From Onthomorpha sp937906975 (lineage in GTDB: Bacteria; Bacteroidota; Bacteroidia; Bacteroidales; P3): a stretch of 64,000 nucleotides of DNA. Each line of letters opens with the position of its first letter. Position 1 is the first letter of the stretch. The stretch is taken from contig JAZLDH010000018.1 in the NCBI GenBank assembly GCA_045614605.1, positions 1 to 64,000 of the forward strand. The letters run 5' to 3'. The notes beneath the pieces were generated by a model. The model was given only the letters and a program-made list of their open reading frames with translations. It did not search any database and was not told the origin of the DNA. Of the stretch, positions 41,221-50,229 are shown in pieces. A program made the translations under genes and the position numbers.

Positions 41221-42375
41221 ATGAACAATTTCGTAGTATCTGCAAGAAAATATAGACCGAGCGACTTTCATTCAGTTGTAGGGCAAAGCCATATCACAAC
41301 AACTCTACAAAATGCTATAAAAAACAATCAGTTAGCACAAGCCTTTCTTTTCTGTGGACCAAGGGGTGTGGGAAAAACAACTTGCGCTCGTATATTAGCA
41401 AAAACAATCAATTGTACCAATTTAACCTCTAACTACGAAGCATGTAATGAATGTGAAAGTTGTAAATCGTTTAACGCATCAGCCTCTTTCAATGTAGTAG
41501 AATTAGACGCTGCCTCAAATAATTCGGTAGATGATATAAGAAATCTAACTGACCAAGTAAAAATTCCACCTCAAAATGGTAAATATAAAGTTTATATAAT
41601 TGATGAGGTACACATGTTAAGTACCTCAGCCTTTAACGCATTCTTAAAAACACTTGAAGAACCACCCGCATACGCAAAATTTATCTTAGCAACAACCGAA
41701 AAGCACAAAATACCAGCTACCATTATTTCACGTTGTCAAATCTTTGACTTTAAAAGAATTAACACAAACGATATAGCAAATCATTTAGAATATATTGCCC
41801 AAAAAGAAAACATAACATACGAAATAGAAGCCTTACATCTAATTGCACAAAAAGCCGATGGAGGATTAAGAGATGCACTAAGTATGTTTGACCAACTTGT
41901 TTCCTTTACCTCAGGTCAATTAACCTACAAAAATATCATAGAAAACCTTAACATATTAGATTATGATTATTATTTTAGACTTGTAGATTATTTTCTAAAT
42001 GGACAATTAACTGAGAGTTTACTTTTGTTTGACACAGTATTAAAACAAGGTTTTGAAGCAAGTACGTTTATTAACGGATTGGCCTCGCATTTAAGAAATC
42101 TATTAGTGTGCAAAGATTCTCAATCTGTAATGCTTTTAGATGCAAGTCAAAGCCTACAATCAAGATACCTAACACAAGCCTCACAATCTCCACAAAATTT
42201 CATACTAAAAGCTTTGGATTACGCCAATAGTTGCGCCTTAGAATACAAGGAATCATACAATAAAAGACTTTGTGTTGAACTTTGTTTGATGAAACTCTCC
42301 TATATTACCAATAAAGTAAAACCTGCCCCTCAAATTCCTCTTGCACAAACAGAGGATATTAAAAAAAAAAAATGA
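41221..42375 (+). CDS. dnaX: DNA polymerase III clamp loader, gamma-length product
   Basis: The zero-frame product is 384 residues: AAA+ domains I-II (Walker A GPRGVGKTTCARILA near 44, zinc cysteines C64-C73-C76-C79 approximate, Walker B IIDEVHMLS near 123, sensor TTEKHKIPATIISRCQIF) and the collar domain III (to about 370). It ends in four lysines and a stop inside a run of 12 A (42361-42372). The missing tau part lies directly downstream in another frame (42362-42886). The break coincides with the domain III/IV boundary, where gamma ends in bacteria that make both forms. Confidence 0.93.
   Translation: MNNFVVSARKYRPSDFHSVVGQSHITTTLQNAIKNNQLAQAFLFCGPRGVGKTTCARILAKTINCTNLTSNYEACNECESCKSFNASASFNVVELDAASNNSVDDIRNLTDQVKIPPQNGKYKVYIIDEVHMLSTSAFNAFLKTLEEPPAYAKFILATTEKHKIPATIISRCQIFDFKRINTNDIANHLEYIAQKENITYEIEALHLIAQKADGGLRDALSMFDQLVSFTSGQLTYKNIIENLNILDYDYYFRLVDYFLNGQLTESLLLFDTVLKQGFEASTFINGLASHLRNLLVCKDSQSVMLLDASQSLQSRYLTQASQSPQNFILKALDYANSCALEYKESYNKRLCVELCLMKLSYITNKVKPAPQIPLAQTEDIKKKK
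42361..42372 (+). promoter_or_regulatory. A12 slippage/frameshift site in dnaX
   Basis: Twelve consecutive A. With 12, the zero frame reads four Lys and TGA. With 11 or 14 A, the frame enters KKKNDQP and continues to 42886. With 10 or 13 it stops within a few codons. Homopolymer miscounting in sequencing is the alternative explanation. Confidence 0.6.
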
Positions 42376-42886
42376 CCAACCAATAGAAAAACCTAAGGTA
42401 GAAAAGGATTTAACTATTTGTAGTCCCTATTCTATAAAGGGAAATCTTGAACTCGTAGAGAAATTTAAAAAACAAAACGAGGTAGAACAACAACAGGAAA
42501 AACAATACAATGTATCCTCTTTCATAGAGGCTATAAAATTATATGCAGAAGAATTAAAAAAACTTGATTCCGTTGCATTTCCAGACGCACACAATCTTTC
42601 TTTTATTTTAAGCACGGCAGAATTTTCTGTAAAAAGCGATGAATGGGTAGATATTATACTATTAAATCATCAAGAAGAAAAATTATTACTCGGCAACAAA
42701 ACAAACATTTTGTCGTTTATAGAAAACAGAACAAATTGTAAAAAAATCAATCTTAATATAAAAGTAAAAGAATATAAACACAAACCAAAACTATACGAAC
42801 CACGAGAGGTGTTTAATTTTATGAAAGAAAAAAATCCTCATTTAGCAGAATTGGTTAAAGTTTTGGGAGGAGAGATTAGTTATTAA
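42362..42886 (+). CDS. dnaX: dnaX, tau-specific C-terminal part (shifted frame)
   Basis: About 170 residues open in the +1 frame behind the A12 run, with no good start of its own. The sequence begins with a Pro/Lys linker (NDQPIEKPKVEKD), continues with helices and has FIEAIKLYAEELKKLDSVAFPDAHNLSF and ends NPHLAELVKVLGGEIS, which resembles the C-terminal end of DnaX proteins of the phylum. Joined to the zero frame it gives a product of about 554 residues, a normal DnaX length. This part would bind the polymerase and helicase. Confidence 0.8.
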   Translation, partial: KKKNDQPIEKPKVEKDLTICSPYSIKGNLELVEKFKKQNEVEQQQEKQYNVSSFIEAIKLYAEELKKLDSVAFPDAHNLSFILSTAEFSVKSDEWVDIILLNHQEEKLLLGNKTNILSFIENRTNCKKINLNIKVKEYKHKPKLYEPREVFNFMKEKNPHLAELVKVLGGEISY

Positions 42887-42904
42887 ACAATAAAAAAATA
42901 AGAA

Positions 42905-44209
42905 ATGGGAGCAACTTTAATATTTTTAGGGATTTTAGTGTTTTCAGCACACCTTTTTGCAATGATATTTAGTAAGAAAAAAATCCCAGATGTGTTATTG
43001 TTGCTAATGATTGGCGTTTTAATAGGACCTGTCTTTAAGATAGTTTCACCATCTGACTTCGGAGCAGTAGGAGGCGTTTTTACAAGCATCACATTGATAG
43101 TAATACTTTTTGAAGGTGGTACAGGAATAAGCATAAGTGATTTAAAAAATTCTTGGAAACCAACAGCGATGCTTACATTTACAGGATTTTTTGTAGCGGC
43201 TTTTGTAGTTGCAGGAGTATGTATGAGTTTTGGAATGAATTTCCTTGATAGTATCACACTCGGAGCAATACTTGGAGGTACATCTTCTGCGGTTGTCATT
43301 CCACTTGCACAACATTTGAAATTATCTAATACAACAAAAACTTCTCTTATCTTAGAATCGGCAATCACCGATGTGCTTTGTATCGTTTTTGCTTTGGCAT
43401 TTATCGATGCAGCAAGAATGGGAGCAAATTTAAATGTAGGAAAAATTGCAGGAAATGTCATCGCATCATTCGTTCTTGCGACATTTCTTGGTTTTGCTTC
43501 AGCTATGATTTGGGCGAGCTTACTTCAAAAAATCCGTTCTTTAAGAAACTCAATGTTCCTTACACCTGCTTATCTTTTTATAATCTATGGTTTGGCAGAA
43601 GTTTTAGGATATAGTGGTGCGATTGCATCTTTGTCTTTCGGAATCACGATAGCAAATATGGAGTATTTTAATTTTAAGTTTTTAGAAAAATATCAAAAAG
43701 ATAAAAACTTGAAATTAAACGATAGTGAAACGTCTTTCGTTGGCGAAATAAGTTTTGTGTTAAAGACATTCTTTTTTGTGTATATCGGAATAAGCATTCC
43801 GTTCTCCGATTCAAAATCTATATTGATAGGAGGCTTGATTACAATCGGATTATTATTGAGTAGAATAATAATTGCAAAATATTGCTCGCCAAAAGGAGCG
43901 AATATATTTGATAAAAGCACAATTTCGCTAATGATTCCAAAAGGATTAGCAGCCGCAGTCTTAGCCTCAGTGCCAGAACAATTAGGAATGCCTTCGGGAG
44001 CAGAAATAAAATACATTACTTTCTCAGTTGTATTGTTCTCAATCTTAACTTGCTCAATCATGATTCTTTTAATAGAAAAACAACCTAAGATGAATGTGTT
44101 ATTTAGGTTTGTATTTAAACAACATGTTAAAAGAAAACCAAAGGTAGAGCAAGTTCAAGAAAATCAAAACGAAGAACAAGAAAAAGAAGTCAAAGAAATA
44201 GAAAAATAA
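42905..44209 (+). CDS. Cation:proton antiporter (CPA family, NhaP/Kef-like)
   Basis: A 434-residue protein with about twelve membrane segments. It has the antiporter pattern LLLMIGVLIGPVF near residue 34, LFEGGTGISISDLK near 75, the LGAILGGTSSAVVIPLAQHL motif near 120 and ESAITDVLCIVFALAF near 150 with the putative ion-binding Asp. The last 35 residues are hydrophilic, rich in Glu, Lys and Gln. It likely exchanges Na+ or K+ for H+ across the inner membrane. It follows dnaX by 18 nt and converges with dapD. Confidence 0.87.
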   Translation: MGATLIFLGILVFSAHLFAMIFSKKKIPDVLLLLMIGVLIGPVFKIVSPSDFGAVGGVFTSITLIVILFEGGTGISISDLKNSWKPTAMLTFTGFFVAAFVVAGVCMSFGMNFLDSITLGAILGGTSSAVVIPLAQHLKLSNTTKTSLILESAITDVLCIVFALAFIDAARMGANLNVGKIAGNVIASFVLATFLGFASAMIWASLLQKIRSLRNSMFLTPAYLFIIYGLAEVLGYSGAIASLSFGITIANMEYFNFKFLEKYQKDKNLKLNDSETSFVGEISFVLKTFFFVYIGISIPFSDSKSILIGGLITIGLLLSRIIIAKYCSPKGANIFDKSTISLMIPKGLAAAVLASVPEQLGMPSGAEIKYITFSVVLFSILTCSIMILLIEKQPKMNVLFRFVFKQHVKRKPKVEQVQENQNEEQEKEVKEIEK

Positions 44210-44267
44210 ATCAAAGAGATGTAAATTGTATTCTTTTAAATTGCATTCTCTTGGTTGGAAACATAAA

Positions 44268-44300
44268 ATAGAGTTGCCACAAGGGGTGCGACAACTCTAT
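44268..44300 (-). terminator. Terminator hairpin between the antiporter gene and dapD
   Basis: ATAGAGTTG pairs with CAACTCTAT, with inner CAC/GTG pairing. On the minus strand it is followed by TTTTATGTTT, so it fits dapD better than the antiporter gene. Confidence 0.6.
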
Positions 44301-44319
44301 GAATGGTATTTAGAAAGTA

Positions 44320-45129
44320 TTAAATAGCAACATTAAAGTCTCTTAACGCATCGTTGAGAGACGTTTTTTTATCTGTGGATTCTTTTCTTTTGCCTATTAT
44401 TAAGGCACAATTTACATTGTATTGGCCTGCTGGGAATTTTTTTGTGTAGCTTCCCGGGATTACTACTGAGTTTTCTGGAACTATTCCTTTATATTCTATT
44501 GGTGTTTCTTGCGATACGTCTATTATCTTGGTAGATTGTGTGATTACTGTGTTGGCTCCAAGTACGGCTCCTTGTTTTATGATTGCTCCTTCAACAACTA
44601 TGCAACGAGAACCAATGAAACAGTTGTCTTCTATTATGACAGGGTTTGCTCCAACAGGTTCTAATACTCCTCCAATGCCGACTCCTCCTGCAAGATGTAC
44701 GTTTTTACCTATTTGTGCACAGCTTCCAACTGTTGCCCACGTATCTACCATGCTTCCTTCATCAACGTATGCTCCTATATTAACGTAAGAAGGCATCATT
44801 ATACAGCCTTTTGCAAGGAAACTGCCGTATCGTGCTACTGCTGGCGGAACACATCTTACTTGAAGTTCGTTATAATTTTGTTTTGTAGGAATTTTGTCCC
44901 AGAATTTTAAGTCTTCGGCTTGCATATCCTTTGATTCGCAAAGTGGAAAGTACATTATAATGGCTTTTTTTACCCATTGGTTTACGTGCCACTTGTCATT
45001 GATTTTTTCAGCCACTCTTATTTTGCCTTTATCTAATAGGTCTATTACTTCAAATATGGCTTTTTTTGTGCTTTCTTCTTTTAGTAATTCACGATTTTCC
45101 CAGGCTTGTTCTATAAGTTCTTGATACAT
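44320..45129 (-). CDS. dapD: Tetrahydrodipicolinate N-succinyltransferase
   Basis: A 269-residue enzyme of the succinylase branch of lysine and diaminopimelate synthesis. The left-handed beta-helix hexapeptide repeats run from about residue 105 to 220 (PSYVNIGAYVDEGSMVDTWATVGSCAQIGKN and GGVGIGGVLEPVGANPVIIEDNCFIGS), with the family motifs around them. It succinylates tetrahydrodipicolinate with succinyl-CoA. The gene has its own promoter and faces the T9SS cargo gene at 45370. Confidence 0.95.
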   Translation of the reverse strand: MYQELIEQAWENRELLKEESTKKAIFEVIDLLDKGKIRVAEKINDKWHVNQWVKKAIIMYFPLCESKDMQAEDLKFWDKIPTKQNYNELQVRCVPPAVARYGSFLAKGCIMMPSYVNIGAYVDEGSMVDTWATVGSCAQIGKNVHLAGGVGIGGVLEPVGANPVIIEDNCFIGSRCIVVEGAIIKQGAVLGANTVITQSTKIIDVSQETPIEYKGIVPENSVVIPGSYTKKFPAGQYNVNCALIIGKRKESTDKKTSLNDALRDFNVAI

Positions 45130-45155
45130 AATTTTTGTTCTTTATTATTTTGTGG

Positions 45156-45163
45156 CAAAAGTA
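45156..45163 (-). promoter_or_regulatory. -7 box for dapD
   Basis: TACTTTTG on the minus strand, 27 nt before the dapD ATG. Confidence 0.6.
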
Positions 45164-45289
45164 TGAAAAAAAAATGAAATTTAGTTTTAAACAGGTGTTT
45201 TCTAATGCTTTTGTTTGATATTCAATAGAAAAAACATTTTTTTAACAATGAAAAAATGTGTTCTTTTGTCGTTTTTTCTTTGAAAATGC

Positions 45290-45319
45290 TTGTTATCTTA
45301 GATTTTGTTGTTATATTTG
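45290..45319 (+). promoter_or_regulatory. Promoter for the T9SS gene at 45370
   Basis: TTG at 45290-45292, 19 nt, then TATATTTG at 45312-45319. Confidence 0.6.
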
Positions 45320-45369
45320 CAAAACAATGTTTAAAAAAGAAAATTAATTATTAACAAAAATTTAACGAC

Positions 45370-46302
45370 ATGAAAAAAATTATTCTTTCAGTCCTTGCAT
45401 TAGGACTTTCAATGGGCTTAATGGCTCAAAAAGCAATGGTTTCTTCTGCTAATTTAGATGGAACTCAAACTTTAACTGCTGTTAAAGCTACAGCAACTCA
45501 AGCTCCAAAAGCAACAAGCACTTATTATCCAGAAGCTTTCGGTGATTGTGCAGATATAGAATCTCCAACCTACTACACTTTCGATTATCAAGGATACACA
45601 CTGTATGTAACAGGTTCTGGTATGTTCGGTGGTGTTGCTCAAGGATACGCATTATCATCAGCTGTTCAAGTAAAAGGAGCAGAAATATTCATGCTAAACG
45701 GTTGGCCTGAAGGAGACGAAGCTGAACCAGATGTAGTTTTAATGAATGCTGATTTATCAAGTGAATTAGCAGTATCATCTTATTCTACAGCTGACGCAGG
45801 TCTTGAAGGATTTGTTCCTGTAACAGTAAACTTCGCTAACCCACAAACTGTTTCTTCTTTTGCTATAGCAGTTTATTTCCCAGAATATACTCAAACTTCA
45901 ACAGATATTATAGTTGCTACAACTGAATCTGGATGTAGCTCAGGAAACGATAACTATTTATTATACAATGGAGAATGGACTTCACCTGCAGACTTATTCC
46001 AAGATTTTGATGTTGACATGTTTATTTTCCCTGTAATAGAAGGAACAGTTGGCTTAACAGAAGCTGAAGTTAATTCTTTATCATACGTTTTCCCTAACCC
46101 TGCAAAAGATGAAGTTATGGTAGCTTCTTCTTTAAACATGGAAAGAGTTGAAATCGTTAATATGTTAGGTCAAGTTGTTTACTCAGCTGACGTAAATGCT
46201 AACTCTGTAAAAGTAAACACTGCTGAAATGGGTGCTGGTAACTACTTAGTTAAAATGTACACAGAAGCAGGAATGGCAACTAAAAAATTAGTAGTTGAAT
46301 AA
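45370..46302 (+). CDS. T9SS type A sorting-domain protein
   Basis: A 310-residue secreted protein. Residues 1-19 are a signal peptide (LGLSMGLMAQ). The mature part is rich in Ala, Thr, Ser and acidic residues with a beta-sandwich-like central part (GYTLYVTGSGMFGGVAQGY) whose fold I cannot name. The T9SS domain starts at about residue 234 (VNSLSYVFPNPAKDEVMVAS) and ends LVKMYTEAGMATKKLVVE. Codons are typical of highly expressed genes here (AAC, TTC, GCT). A terminator follows, then a second T9SS gene. Confidence 0.88.
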   Translation: MKKIILSVLALGLSMGLMAQKAMVSSANLDGTQTLTAVKATATQAPKATSTYYPEAFGDCADIESPTYYTFDYQGYTLYVTGSGMFGGVAQGYALSSAVQVKGAEIFMLNGWPEGDEAEPDVVLMNADLSSELAVSSYSTADAGLEGFVPVTVNFANPQTVSSFAIAVYFPEYTQTSTDIIVATTESGCSSGNDNYLLYNGEWTSPADLFQDFDVDMFIFPVIEGTVGLTEAEVNSLSYVFPNPAKDEVMVASSLNMERVEIVNMLGQVVYSADVNANSVKVNTAEMGAGNYLVKMYTEAGMATKKLVVE

Positions 46303-46325
46303 TAACGAAATAATTTAGTTAATTG

Positions 46326-46361
46326 CAGAACTAAACCTCAAAGGGTTTAGTTCTGTTTTTT
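46326..46361 (+). terminator. Rho-independent terminator between T9SS genes
   Basis: A 12-bp perfect stem CAGAACTAAACC/GGTTTAGTTCTG followed by six T. Confidence 0.9.
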
Positions 46362-46384
46362 ATTTAATTAAAAGTAAAAATAAA

Positions 46385-48100
46385 ATGAAGAAATTATCAG
46401 TTTTAATGCTTTCGTTAGTTATGACTTTCGGAGCAATGGCTCAAAATTTCTCGTTATCAAAAACAGAAAAAACATTTGAGCAAAAAGCAATCGAATACGC
46501 ACAAAAAACTAAAAGTGGCGTACACAACCACACTCCAAAAACAAACCCTGCTGTTGCAATTACATTAAATGATATTCAAGCAGCAACAGTAAATGCAACC
46601 TTTACACCTTCTGAAAATGTAGTAAAATATTATTTTTGTGGTACTGAAACAGGAATGATTGAAGACTTAGTAGCATTTTACGAAATGTTCGGATTATCAA
46701 TGACTGTTGCAGAATACATAACTTACGTTGCACAAGATTCTTCTTCTGTTGAAATGACAGTAGATGTAGAAGGATTCACACCAAACACTGCTTCTTCAAT
46801 TTATGTTGCAGCTTTATTAAATGATGGTACATACGAAGTAGTTACATCTGACTTCACAACAGCATCTATCGGAGGTTCAGGAGATGCAGCCTTAACAATA
46901 AACGTATATGACATAGCAGAAACATCTGCTTTTATAAGCATAACTCCAAATGATCAAGTAGGACACTACGGATTAGTACTTACAACACAAGCAGAGTTAG
47001 ATGGATTAGGATATAACGATGATTCATTGATAGCATACTTTAACGGAAATGAATATCAACCTTATTATTTTGCTCTTGACGAAGAAATGCCGGGCTTAGA
47101 CCCTTCAACAACATATTTAGTCTTTGCAATGGCATTCAATGCTGACGGAGTTGCAAGCGAACTTTATGAAATTCCTTTCACAACTCTTGCATACGGTGGG
47201 GAAGGTGTAGCAGAAGTTGCAATGAGTGCGACAAATCCAACAGGTAGTTCTTTCGATATATCATTTGTTCCTAACGATCAAACAAACTATTACTATTATA
47301 TAATAGCAGAGCAATCGTTCTACACAGAATTAAACCTATCAACACAAGATGATATTGTTGCATGGGCAGAAGCAAATCAAACAAAAAATTTCGGAGAGTT
47401 ATCAGGAACAGTTAGCGATTTAATGATGGGAACAGAATATATTTGCTATGCTATTCCATACAACGCAAACAACGAATTAGGAACAGTTTCTACAACAACA
47501 ATATCAACACTTACACTTGGTGGCACAGGAGTTGCAGAAGTTGCAATCGAAGTTGAAAATGTTGAAGCTACAACTTTTGATGTATCATTCACAATGAACG
47601 AAGAAACTGCTTACTATTACTATTTAATAGCAGAAGAAACAATATTAGAACAATACGGTTTAACAACACAAGAAGCTATTTTAGAATATTTTGCACAAAA
47701 CGGACAAGCTTCATACGAAAATTTAGGAGGTACAATATCTGATTGCGTAGCAGGAGACTTGATGAAGGTTTACACATTTGCTTACAACGGAAACAACGAA
47801 CTTGGAACAGTAAACTTAGTTGAATTAATAATGGGTGAAGGTGTTGTAGGATTAAACGATGTTATGACAAATGTAGATGTAAACATCTATCCAAATCCAG
47901 CAAACAAGTTTATCAATGTTTCTTCACTTTCAATCATAGACAGAGTTCAAATAACAAATGTATTAGGACAAGTAGTTATGACAAAAGAAGTAGGTGCTAA
48001 TGGAGCAAACATTAACATTGAAAACTTAAAATCAGGAAATTATTTCGTAACAATCTATTCTAACGAAGGCGTTGCTACAAAGAAATTATTAGTAAAATAG
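46385..48100 (+). CDS. T9SS sorting-domain protein with repeated Fn3-like modules
   Basis: A 571-residue secreted protein. The signal peptide is residues 1-20 (TFGAMAQ). Four modules of about 100-115 residues follow from residue 55 (visible starts: AITLNDIQAATVNATFTPS, ALTINVYDIAETSAFISITPND, VAMSATNPTGSSFDISFVPND and VAIEVENVEATTFDVSFTMNE), each with a YY(F/Y)Y strand and a YNANNELGT-like end, probably Fn3-type beta sandwiches. The T9SS domain starts near 490 (VNIYPNPANKFINVSS) and ends KLLVK. The modules suggest surface or matrix adhesion. No promoter was identified in the 80 nt before it, so it may depend on the upstream gene despite the terminator. Confidence 0.88.
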   Translation: MKKLSVLMLSLVMTFGAMAQNFSLSKTEKTFEQKAIEYAQKTKSGVHNHTPKTNPAVAITLNDIQAATVNATFTPSENVVKYYFCGTETGMIEDLVAFYEMFGLSMTVAEYITYVAQDSSSVEMTVDVEGFTPNTASSIYVAALLNDGTYEVVTSDFTTASIGGSGDAALTINVYDIAETSAFISITPNDQVGHYGLVLTTQAELDGLGYNDDSLIAYFNGNEYQPYYFALDEEMPGLDPSTTYLVFAMAFNADGVASELYEIPFTTLAYGGEGVAEVAMSATNPTGSSFDISFVPNDQTNYYYYIIAEQSFYTELNLSTQDDIVAWAEANQTKNFGELSGTVSDLMMGTEYICYAIPYNANNELGTVSTTTISTLTLGGTGVAEVAIEVENVEATTFDVSFTMNEETAYYYYLIAEETILEQYGLTTQEAILEYFAQNGQASYENLGGTISDCVAGDLMKVYTFAYNGNNELGTVNLVELIMGEGVVGLNDVMTNVDVNIYPNPANKFINVSSLSIIDRVQITNVLGQVVMTKEVGANGANINIENLKSGNYFVTIYSNEGVATKKLLVK

Positions 48101-48128
48101 TTCCGTAGAAAAAGTCTAAGGAAACGAA

Positions 48129-48172
48129 AAATAAATCAAAGAAAAATTAAATTTTTTCTTTGATTTATTTTT
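48129..48172 (+). terminator. Terminator formed by two array units
   Basis: AAATAAATCAAAG (48129-48141) pairs with CTTTGATTTATTT (48158-48170), with further A/T pairing inside and a T-rich tail. Confidence 0.7.
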
Positions 48173-48195
48173 TTATTTCTTTGCTTTATTTTTAT

Positions 48196-48203
48196 TATCT
48201 TTG
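48196..48203 (+). promoter_or_regulatory. -7 box for argS
   Basis: TATCTTTG, 31 nt before the argS ATG, in step with the 21-nt array. Confidence 0.65.
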
Positions 48204-48233
48204 CAAAAGTAATAATGAAATTAAGAATAGAGA

Positions 48234-50018
48234 ATGGAAAGTAAGTTACAAGTCCTTATTTCAGAGGCTTTTAATGAATTATATAAGGTTGAAGTTGAAG
48301 CAAATACAATCTCTCTAACTGCAACTAAAAAAGAATTTAAAGGAGATTTTACATTAGTAGTTTTTCCTTTTACTCAAAAATGCGGAGAACGCAATCCAGT
48401 AGCTTTAGCAGAAAAGATAGGCGGATATGTTGTAGAAAAGTCAGAAGAAATAGAAGGATTCAATGTTATAAAAGGCTTTTTGAACTTTGAAATATCACCA
48501 AAATATTGGTTGAAATTCATAAATAACAACTACAATAAGGAGTATGGCTATCAAGAAGCAAAAGATGAAAAACCTATTGTAGTAGAATACTCCTCACCAA
48601 ACACAAACAAGCCTTTGCACTTAGGACATATAAGAAACAATCTTTTAGGTTGGTCTGTTTCTGAGATACTTAAAGCAAACGGATACACAGTTAAGAAAGT
48701 GAATTTGGTAAACGACAGAGGTATTCACATCTGTAAATCAATGCTTGCTTGGCAAAAATTCTCTAATGGCGAAACACCACAAAGCAGTGGAATGAAAGGC
48801 GACCATTTAGTAGGAAAATATTATGTAGAATTTGACAAAGCATACAAGGCTCAGATAGCAGAATTAGTTGCAAAGGGCATTGAAAAAGAAGAAGCCGAAA
48901 AAACAGCTCCAATTCTTTTAGAAGCACAAGCAATGTTAAAGAAATGGGAAGAAAAAGACGAAGAAGTATTAAATCTTTGGAAGACAATGAATGGTTGGGT
49001 TTATGAAGGATTTGATGCAACTTACAAACAATTAGGCGTAGATTTTGACAAAGTATATTATGAGTCAGAAACATTTCTTTTAGGTAAAGACTTGGTAAAC
49101 GAAGGCTTAGAAAAAGGAGTATTTTACAGAAGAGAAGACGGCTCAGTGTGGATAGACCTAACAGCAGATGGCTTAGATGAAAAACTTTTGTTAAGAAAAG
49201 ACGGCACATCTGTCTATATGACACAAGATTTAGGCACAGCGTGTTTAAGACATAGAGATTTCGATTCAGATAGATTAGTTTACGTAGTTGGAAACGAACA
49301 AAACTATCACTTTGCTGTGTTAAAACTTGTTCTACAAAAGCTTGGATTAGAGTGGTCTAACAACCTATTCCACCTTTCATACGGAATGGTAGAACTTCCT
49401 AACGGAAAAATGAAATCAAGAGAAGGCACAGTAGTAGATGCTGACGACTTGATGCAACAAATGATTGAAACAGCAAAAAAACAAACCGAAGAACACGGCA
49501 AAACCGAAGGATTTACACAAGAACAAGCACAAGAGCTTTACTCACAACTTGCCTTAGGAGCCTTAAAATACTTTATCTTGAAAGTAGATCCGAAGAAAAA
49601 TATGCTATTCAATCCAGAAGAATCCATAGACTTTAATGGAAATACAGGACCTTTTATCCAATACACACATGCAAGAGCTTGCTCAATTCTAAGACGTAGT
49701 GCAGAAGAAGTTAGCTTAGAAAATATAGATTTGAACTTTGATGTAGCATTCAATGCCAAAGAATTAGAAGTAGTAAAGACACTTCACTCTTTTGGAAACG
49801 TAGTTCAACAAGCAGGAAAAACCTATTCTCCAGCCTTGATTGCGAATTATGCGTATGATTTGGCTAAAAACTTCAATGCTTTCTATCAAGACACACCAAT
49901 TTTGAAAGAAACAGATGAAGATTTGAAAAAAATGCGTATTTGTTTAACACGTTTCACTGCCAATACAATAAAAACAGCTATGCATCTGTTAGGAATACAA
50001 GTACCAGAAAGAATGTAA
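48234..50018 (+). CDS. argS: Arginyl-tRNA synthetase
   Basis: A 594-residue class Ia enzyme. The HIGH motif is SSPNTNKPLHLGHIRNN near residue 121, preceded by the N-terminal Add-1 domain (1-110). The KMSKS region is the reduced ELPNGKMKSREGT near 389. The C-terminal anticodon-binding domain spans about 470-594 (FIQYTHARACSILRR) and ends in VPERM as in most ArgS proteins. Its stop is followed after 2 nt by the remnant of an outer-membrane protein gene. Confidence 0.97.
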   Translation: MESKLQVLISEAFNELYKVEVEANTISLTATKKEFKGDFTLVVFPFTQKCGERNPVALAEKIGGYVVEKSEEIEGFNVIKGFLNFEISPKYWLKFINNNYNKEYGYQEAKDEKPIVVEYSSPNTNKPLHLGHIRNNLLGWSVSEILKANGYTVKKVNLVNDRGIHICKSMLAWQKFSNGETPQSSGMKGDHLVGKYYVEFDKAYKAQIAELVAKGIEKEEAEKTAPILLEAQAMLKKWEEKDEEVLNLWKTMNGWVYEGFDATYKQLGVDFDKVYYESETFLLGKDLVNEGLEKGVFYRREDGSVWIDLTADGLDEKLLLRKDGTSVYMTQDLGTACLRHRDFDSDRLVYVVGNEQNYHFAVLKLVLQKLGLEWSNNLFHLSYGMVELPNGKMKSREGTVVDADDLMQQMIETAKKQTEEHGKTEGFTQEQAQELYSQLALGALKYFILKVDPKKNMLFNPEESIDFNGNTGPFIQYTHARACSILRRSAEEVSLENIDLNFDVAFNAKELEVVKTLHSFGNVVQQAGKTYSPALIANYAYDLAKNFNAFYQDTPILKETDEDLKKMRICLTRFTANTIKTAMHLLGIQVPERM

Positions 50019-50020
50019 TA

Positions 50021-50104
50021 AGTTATTGTTTTACAGATAGAAGACGTTTTATTGGATTAAGGCTTGTATTTACTGCCCTCAAGATAATATTTCTACATAA
50101 GTGA
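50021..50104 (+). pseudogene. 3' remnant of an outer-membrane barrel gene
   Basis: An open stretch of 27 codons reads SYCFTDRRRFIGLRLVFT and matches the end of the barrel protein at 50358-51032 (SYRFTDKGSFIGLRLSFT). The following terminator and promoter are also copies of those after that gene. The 5' part is missing and argS abuts the remnant directly, so a deletion probably removed it. Confidence 0.7.
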
Positions 50105-50111
50105 ATAATGT

Positions 50112-50157
50112 AAAAGCGAAATAAACGTAATTTTCGTACGTTTATTTCGCTTTTTTT
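50112..50157 (+). terminator. Terminator, copy A
   Basis: GCGAAATAAACGTA (50116-50129) pairs perfectly with TACGTTTATTTCGC (50137-50150), extended by AAAA/TTTT, then T. It is the sister of 51057-51102. Confidence 0.88.
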
Positions 50158-50186
50158 GCATGATTAAAAAAAATTATATAAATTTG
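50155..50186 (+). promoter_or_regulatory. Promoter, copy A (sORF and barrel gene)
   Basis: TTTG at 50155-50158, 20 nt, then TAAATTTG at 50179-50186. Same spacing as copy B at 51104-51135, and the sequence up to the next ATG is similar. Confidence 0.65.
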
Positions 50187-50229
50187 CAAGCGTAGATAGT
50201 GTAATTATTGTAAAAGATTAAAAACTATT

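Larger units (their letters stand above)
48116..48203. repeat. 21-nt phased A/T array before argS
   Basis: CTAAG 48116, CAAAG 48137, CTTTG 48158 and CTTTG 48179 are exactly 21 nt apart; the next CTTTG at 48199 (20 nt) belongs to the argS -7 box. The units at 48137 and 48158 are inverted relative to each other and form the terminator hairpin 48129-48170. Confidence 0.8.

Noticed and set aside
42341..42361. Independent start (TTG at 42341) for the second dnaX ORF
   Set aside because: The codons before the A-run duplicate zero-frame dnaX coding sequence in another frame, and the protein content is a continuation of DnaX.
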